From positions 205,210-234,676 of the forward strand of contig NW_003123412.1 of the NCBI RefSeq assembly GCF_000003605.2: DNA of 29,467 bases, in the 5' to 3' direction. This DNA is from Saccoglossus kowalevskii. Its lineage: Eukaryota > Hemichordata > Enteropneusta > Harrimaniidae. This document shows positions 22,903 through 29,467 of the stretch, in pieces. The notes below the pieces were generated by a model. The model was not told where the DNA came from. It worked only from the letters and a program-made list of their open reading frames with translations, and made no database searches. Made by a program: the position numbers and the translations under genes. Positions within the stretch are counted from its first letter, which is position 1; each line of letters begins with the position of its first letter.

Positions 22903-23893
22903 AAATATGATTTTATTTACTAGTGATTTCCTCTTCTAACTTCTACACACAGGACAGTTTTCAGAAGATCAACCAAGAATGTTAATTTGATTTTTTTGAA
23001 ATTCCATTTTTAAACAAGGCACCCATATCGATTGCGTAACTACTGAGATTAGAGCGAGATTTAGTTGGTGGTCTTGGGCGGAGTTCTCGACGGGCCTTCC
23101 CAGTCTTCTTTAATCCGGTCACCAACGGAGATATGTATTAATTAGAACAAGAATGGGGTAAATGAGCTAATCAGTTAAATGGCATATGATTCAATTAAAA
23201 TATGGGAGGGGGAAATTTCATTCGTGTCACTGCACCCTTGATCGACGTTTGACGGACAGCTTGTCACATTGTGGACCAAAATACGATCTGCAATCGGCCC
23301 TTCATTGACCCCTATGATTTGATTGGCGCTCTCCCGTACGTCACCAGGACATACACCATAATGATTTGATAACAGTTCTCAACAATTTTTATTATACGGG
23401 CTTTTGAGAAATTAAAAATAGTTTTGTTCGATATCACCATTAGTCGACTATGTATAAAACGAGTGCAAACGCCAGTATGTCATGTGACACGTTCAAATGT
23501 CAGGTTGGTATATTGCCATCTTCACTGATTATTTGACCACGAGATTACTCCAAAAATCTACTGTAATAGATGTCATAACATATAACCCTAATGAGCTCAC
23601 ACGTTGAATGTAGACAACAAATATAATGTCATTTTGTTGAACTATCAAGCCTCAGCGGCCATTGCACGCGAATTTGACAAGAATAGCGTTCGGATTTGTC
23701 ATCTGCCTCAAATATTATCGGTGCGTCCACAAAACGAGTAGTAATCTGCTTTATTTCGTGCCATCTACCCTTTCATTTTCTCGCCTAATCTGTGATTTTG
23801 CAAGCCCTATCGGAGTGGCCCTAAAGCCACTGTCATCGATTTTCGCTTGTTTCCCCCGCTAACGCTCATCTCTTTTGCAGCGCGGCGGGCAGC

Positions 23894-23901
23894 TGACGTC
23901 A
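23894..23901. promoter_or_regulatory. Perfect CRE palindrome TGACGTCA
   Basis: It sits in a GC-rich stretch (CGCGGCGGGCAGC just before it) that directly follows an acceptor-like sequence with a CTAAC branch-point-like motif and CTCTTTTGCAG on the plus strand. This could be a plus-strand exon start or a regulatory element. Confidence 0.4.
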
Positions 23902-26052
23902 ATTTGTCGTTTCACATCTTTTTTACCTCCCTATTTTCGATTTTACTCTCCCGCTCATTTGCGAAAACCTTGTCAAATGCTAAGACAAAGACTTCGTGAG
24001 AAAATCCGTGTGTGGGTCTGAACGATAGCTGAAATTAGCGCAGTTGGTATCGGGGCTTGGAGGTACGCTTGGGGGCAGCCTTTAATAGGTGTCCCAGATG
24101 TGATGGAGTGGTTATTTCACCCAATCATCTTATTGGGTGAAGAGAATGCTTCCGTCGACTTACACTGTGATATTCGTAGTCTTGTACGTGTTTACTCGTA
24201 AACCCGTGCTGATATCCAAATATTCTTCACTGACACATTTTGAGCTCACCTCACAATTTAAATACAACAACAAATCTACCAAACCATGATCATTATAAGA
24301 CGATATATATGTGCAGTTGTACTTGACCACCACTGGGTCTTATTCGCAGTGATGTTTGAACTTGAACGGATTAAATTCGATTGTCATTCCTAGTAACCGC
24401 ACGTATAAGACAAGATGACGCCTTGATAAACCCTCGGATGACAAATCGATGGCATCGCACAACTTTTTCCAAACTGCCATTTGAAATTGTTCCGATATTG
24501 TATGTAAGGGGGTCTCCATAACACTTCTGTGCGTACTCTACAAACAAACAATGACATATTAATTTATAAATGTATTATTTGTTAAGCCGAATTTATTGAA
24601 TTTACTTGAAACCGATTCCTCGTTTGTCAAATAACCTTCATGAAATTGAATGGACGGTTTCTTGTGGTGAGTAAATATTATCTTTTCCCATTTGTCACAC
24701 GCCTGCGTTTTAAGCGTGATGTCTTTGCGCACATTCATTCGCCAATTCAGAGTTGGTAATTTCCATAGGGAAAATATTTAGTTAATGTTTCTTCTCGACC
24801 ACTTTGGGTCGCGGCGACGTACCAAGCAATCCAAACTATTTGTTTCCAAATACATAACATCACCGGGGTACTACTGAAAGATTGGAAAACCGGGTCTTAT
24901 ATTTGTTTGCGTGCTGGCTGTTTACTGTTTTCAGTGTGGTCGCCACGTGGGGAACTCCTTTTTTCGCAGCGGTGTTGTTTTCCTTGTATACAGTTTTGAA
25001 TAATGTCGATCGTTTCGACGATGTAATCGTGTCGAGGTGTTAAATAGAGCGGTTGGAAATACGTGACGATTTGTGATTAATTTGATGATCTAACATGAAA
25101 CACGTTGGTTGTTTAGTGAGCGGGTTGAAATTGACTAGCCGTTAGTCTAGTATTACTATGGCACATAAGTGTTGTTTTTCGGTTAATCGCAAGAACTACC
25201 CCCTTTCCGTAATAATCACGTCGGTCGCGTGCACACCACTCCCAGGCTATTTATGAACGGTATATAGCATGTACCTGGCACACCAATTGATCAGAGAAAC
25301 ATCGAAAATGATGTGATAGTTAACCATCACATGCAGACAACGCTTAGACCTTGGTAGCTTGATTCGAGTGAATCCTTCCCGTGTCATCTCACAGCAGGGG
25401 ATGAAATGGTCATTCAAATCGTTCAAAAAAAAGCGTATTTAAAACTCTTTTTTTTGTTCGCAATCTTTTCACAACAACCTGCAAACTGTATTGAGATCGT
25501 TAAATAAGGGAATCAACGCCTATTCAGTCCCATATACAATGAGAAAATAAAAATGCCGGACATCAAAAGATTTGCCAAGATATCTGTACTGACACTTGTT
25601 GGGAGTCAGTAACCCAATGATAGGGCACATCAACGGCAATCGCACATAAGTGTTAAAATTTGCGATTTATCTTTCCCAGGTTGCCAACAGCCCGTCTGCA
25701 ATTCAGACCAACCAAGAATATGTATAGGTACACATAACGACTCGTCCTATAATGTGAATTCACGCTGTGAACAAAAAAGGCGACGAAGTTATTAGTAGTT
25801 TAACTGCGGTGCAAAGCCAGACTTAACTATATCGATGTAGGGATGTGGACTGGTCTTTATCTATTCCGATAGTTTCAGTTGCACAAATTGGAGTAGGGGG
25901 TAGCGGCATGTGACAGGAGACTCGGCATTTTGCGGTGGTGCAAGGTCAACCGTCTAAACATAACACGTACTGACCGGGGTGAATAATCGTGACTAAGTAC
26001 TTTAATTTGTCACGTCTTGCAATGCAGCGATACAGAATAGGTTATGCATTCT

Positions 26053-26080
26053 GGGTGGTGGTGGTGGTGGTGGGGTGGGG
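26053..26080 (+). repeat. GGT microsatellite, G-quadruplex-prone
   Basis: Six GGT units flanked by GGG on the left and GGGGTGGGG on the right. The plus strand could form a two-layer G-quadruplex. Confidence 0.85.
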
Positions 26081-26295
26081 TTATATCTCAATAAGCTATA
26101 ATAATTATACATCATATACCGTATACGCATAGCCGTATCGTGGTGTTTGAGTCAATGGTCATACTTGGGGTACAGCTAAAGTGACTCAGTGGATTTATAG
26201 ACGTGTTTTTCTTAACGTGTGACCGTTAACATGGGATGGTTCGGTAATCCATTTGTTGAGAGTAAACAAGTTATAGTCATTAGCGACCTATTGTT

Positions 26296-26345
26296 TTGTC
26301 ATCACCACCATTCATCCACCTTGTCATCACCACCATTCATCCACC
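26296..26345. repeat. 25-bp perfect tandem duplication
   Basis: Two identical head-to-tail copies (26296-26320, 26321-26345) of a unit containing GTCATCACCACCATTCATCC. A diverged inverted copy, GGTGGATGGGGGTGAT, lies at 26435-26450. Confidence 0.95.
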
Positions 26346-27862
26346 GTGTACAAAGCCACGCTGTGAATAATCTGTGACTTCTGTTCGTATTTCTACACTT
26401 CTAAACTGAAATGGTGGGCAGGATGACGGCGCGGGGTGGATGGGGGTGATTTAGTGGTTGGTATCGTACATTACGTATAGGTACCAAGTACATTGTTGCC
26501 AATTGAGGACGCAATAGCCGATTGCGATGCTGCTGCTGATACGTACTTATATATATTTGGTTATATATATTTTTAACAAATATCACATTTGAAATAATGC
26601 TTCATTAATTAATATACAAGAGGCTACATATGGTGGATATTGAACGCCTTTTCTCTAATTGCGTTCAGTAAGTTCATTCCATGAATATAGTTTTCTCAGA
26701 CTAGAGTGTAAAACTATTGAAATCTACACAGGTCAAAGGTATAACTGTACGAGTCTCTCCTTTTCTCTTTGCGTGTAATCGCCTTAGAATAAACATTTTC
26801 ACATGGCCGTGTGGTTTACAAGCCCTACATCGATACAAAAACATAAACTATTCCAAAAGAAGGCTTTTGTCCCCTTGCGCCCATTGTTGACAATTTGCAC
26901 ACCGCTATACAGCGAGAATTGAAACTGTCTTTGAACAGGGCGTACCACACACATATCAGTTATTCACAAAGAATGGGTTCGGTCGGCACTACAACCTGCC
27001 TGAAACGGTAGAAAATAAGATAAATATTGCCTTTGATATCAGCGACTGCCTTGATTAAAACTTCAAATCCCGTGTCTATGTAGGGTTGTATGACGTGTAT
27101 TGTATTATCACGACTATGAAGGAGTCGCATTGGTCCTTCGTATTGACGAGGGAGGGACTATGTGTGTGGCTCGCGGTCTGTTTATATCGGAACCCCTACA
27201 AAGACGTAATTTAGTGTTTCTTCTTGCCAGTGCCATTGAGAAGTATGTGTAACAGTACTACCGTTGATGATATTTAGAAAACGGTGCAATCAAGTGTCGG
27301 ACGCATAATAAGATGCTGACATCGAATTTACATACAGTTAAACAGCAAGACTGTTGCCAGTACAAATTAAACAATCGAGTCAAGTACTCTAAATTTTACA
27401 AAGCTTACTTCCACTGCTATTTATTTATCCAGGGTGCATATTTTCAGCTCATACTATCATCATTTCATGTCAATGGGTTTTGGCCCATTTACACATGAGA
27501 TGAAAGACAAAACGACATATACATGCATTGTACGACAAAATCAACTGAACATGTTAGCCATTATGACGTCCATATGTATCATATTAAATACCTAATGCCA
27601 CACCTAGCAAGAGTCTCTCAATTGTGACATGAAACCTAAAAAGTATGAGAATACAATAAACGTATAATACAAGATATTTTTCGTTTTTTCAGGGTTTTGC
27701 CAGTAATCAACACAGTGATAGCTTAGCTATATGAATGGATTGTCGATTTTAAGAATGACTAATGTGTAATATTACCGTGTACATTGCGGTTAAGGTCACT
27801 AGTTGACCCTGGTGCTAGTCTTTGTATCCACGCTGATTATATAGCGTATTTTGAACATATCG

Positions 27863-27870
27863 TGACGTCA
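27863..27870. promoter_or_regulatory. Perfect CRE palindrome TGACGTCA
   Basis: Third perfect copy in the window, within CGTGACGTCACTG, in the upstream region. Binding is not shown. Confidence 0.3.
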
Positions 27871-28975
27871 CTGATGAACAGGGTCATCATACATTGTATG
27901 TAGTATACATTTGGCATACAACGGATCTAGTGTTTGTCTATGAATGAGATAAATTTCAAATGAAGGCAGTACTCAGCGTTATCTTTACTATTGGCACCAG
28001 AGGGCGCTTTAAATTTCGACTAAATCATATATTATCTCTTGTTACTTCTAATAAAGCGCACATTACTCTGAAAACGCAACCACAGCCTAAACTTTTCACA
28101 AAATCATACGATTACGATTGTTAAAATTAGTTCGCATATATAAACATGGGTCTTAGCGTTTATTTCGATATTAGTCCTTGCCAGTCTCGGTTCCTTACGA
28201 AGCACGGTCATAAAGAGGAAACTGAGATGGTTCAATAGAAAGTCCGTGAACATAGAAGATGCCATCTTCCGGTGACAATACGAGTCTGAAAGGGGTAGAC
28301 ACCAAGGCGAACATTAACACACGACTGCGAGCATTCCACTCACGTACGTCAGTAAATGAACTCGTAGTGTAATAACATATGGGCGTCAAGTGGGGAGACG
28401 TTTGAGGCCCTTTAGCGGACATTTAAAACCCACTTTTAGGAAATCCTCGTACACTCAGCATGGTAGTGACATCACGCTTATAGAGTGCGTTACAATGATA
28501 TGATCATTATTGGGTTCGAAAAAAAAGTCCGATATTCAACGATTTTCAACGTATGTATTTGTATCGACCACCGACTCTAAGCGTGTTGCGGTGTTTTATA
28601 TAACTCTTTCTTTCTTCGTAAAGTGCGAGTACGAATAACAGGAAGCGAATTTCTCTAGCGTCTCAATGGTGTCAATATCAAAATCATGAGTCAAGTGCGT
28701 GTCAAATTAAGGACAATCACATCTATACCAATTAATCGTCGTATAAGGCGCTTAGTGTGCCCGGCATGGGAACACCCATTCAACCTGGTACACATATAAG
28801 GTGACTAAATCATTTATATACTAAGTACATCATGTTCAGAGTTCAGGGACAGGGTTCTTGAACACAATGCACACACACACAGCGTAAATCTCATAAACAA
28901 ACCCGGGAAACGTTACGATTGTGCCAAGTGTGTGTCATTGCGATTTTATAAAATATTAAATTATGAAATATTAAA

Positions 28976-28997
28976 TTTATTTATTTATTTATTTAAT
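28976..28997. repeat. TTTA microsatellite
   Basis: Five or so tandem TTTA units, preceded by two direct copies of AAATATTAAATT. Confidence 0.8.
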
Positions 28998-29171
28998 TTA
29001 CCAACACAAACATATTATATTACATTACAAGATTACCTGTCGGAACCATCAGGTGGAGACATCTGTAGGTTGCATTCGAAATACGGAAATAAAAAAGTAA
29101 ATCTATTTCAACAAAAACAACGATAAAACTCAAACAACAAATGCATATAAATGAGAAAAATAGCAATTTAA

Positions 29172-29467
29172 AGAGGTAGCACTGGGAACAATTACATAGC
29201 AGACTCTAGGTACAATTAAAAGAGGTAGCAGTGAGAACATCTACATAGCAGACTCTAGGTACAATTAAAAGAGGTAGCAGTGGGGACATCTACATAACAG
29301 ACTATAGGTACAATTAAAAGAGGTAGCAGTGAGAACATCTACATAGCAGACTCTGGGTACAATTAAAAGAGGTAGCAGTGGGGACATCTACATAGCAGAC
29401 TCTAGGTACAATTAAAAGAGGTAGCAGTGGGGACATCTACATAACAGACTATAGGTACAATAAAAGA
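29172..29467. repeat. 49-bp minisatellite, six copies and running off the window
   Basis: Units start at 29172, 29221, 29270, 29319, 29368 and 29417, exactly 49 bp apart. A seventh starts at 29465 after a 48-bp unit. Each begins AGAGGTAGCAGTG and ends TAGGTACAATTAAA or close to it. Two variants are visible: GTGAGAACAT with CATAGCAGACTC, and GTGGGGACAT with CATAACAGACTA. They partly alternate (copies 2-3 and 4-6), which hints at a higher-order unit. The first copy is the most diverged, as expected at an array edge. Copies are contiguous with no spacers. Confidence 0.97.

Larger units (their letters stand above)
19961..29171. other. Upstream region, no recognised gene
   Basis: About 9 kb with no coding exon I can name on either strand. 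It includes the fold-back element at 20696-20840, an exon-like segment at 22560-22659 (minus), a strong acceptor-like site and CRE near 23880-23901 (plus), GGT-rich repeats at 26053-26450, and two small open frames (21909-22142 plus; 28422-28195 minus). In many animals a Dennd1 gene neighbours Lhx2/9. I looked for DENN-domain motifs and saw none. The region probably holds regulatory DNA of Lhx2/9. Confidence 0.6.

Noticed and set aside
19961-29171. Dennd1 as the expected neighbour of Lhx2/9
   Set aside because: No DENN-domain motif or recognisable Dennd1 exon was seen on either strand; if present it lies beyond the window.
29172-29467. Regular repeats resembling a CRISPR array
   Set aside because: Units are contiguous with no unique spacers, vary between copies, and lie in an animal genome; this is a minisatellite.

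Overview
This is nuclear DNA of a bilaterian animal. It is AT-rich (roughly 36-38% GC by eye), gene-sparse, with GT-AG introns, microsatellites and a minisatellite. One gene is recognisable: a complete five-exon LIM-homeobox gene on the minus strand, the Lhx2/Lhx9/apterous type, with coding exons from 19546 down to 1806. The protein is far closer to vertebrate LHX2/LHX9 than to Drosophila Apterous. This suggests a slowly evolving invertebrate, either a non-vertebrate deuterostome or a lophotrochozoan such as a mollusc or brachiopod; the sequence does not let me choose. The five exons join in frame with compatible phases (135+206+365+203+300 = 1209 nt) into a 402-residue protein, close to the usual 390-410 of the family.

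Layout by plus-strand coordinate: 1-1805 is the 3' UTR and downstream flank. 1806-2105 is exon 5 (homeodomain helix 3 and C-terminus). 2106-2656 is intron 4. 2657-2859 is exon 4 (homeodomain helices 1-2). 2860-15585 is a 12.7-kb intron 3. 15586-15950 is exon 3 (LIM2 and linker). 15951-18948 is intron 2. 18949-19154 is exon 2 (LIM1). 19155-19411 is a short intron 1. 19412-19546 is exon 1 (N-terminus). 19547 to about 19960 is a probable promoter. About 20-29.2 kb is upstream sequence without a recognised gene. It holds a 145-bp fold-back element, perfect TCTCGCGAGA and TGACGTCA palindromes, a GGT-rich tract and one exon-like segment of unknown origin. 29172 to the window end is a 49-bp minisatellite that runs off the edge.

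No prokaryotic system, CRISPR array, convincing tRNA or rRNA gene, or intact transposon was found. Most open frames in the non-coding parts are about 60-130 codons, which is what chance gives at this base composition. The points most worth following are the exact conservation of the gene architecture, including the intron inside the homeobox and what retaining it would do; the minisatellite whose unit carries a let-7 seed (and, on the gene's strand, let-7 target sites); the fold-back element; the palindromic promoter-type sites upstream; and two GC-richer patches in intron 3 that could be decayed insertions.
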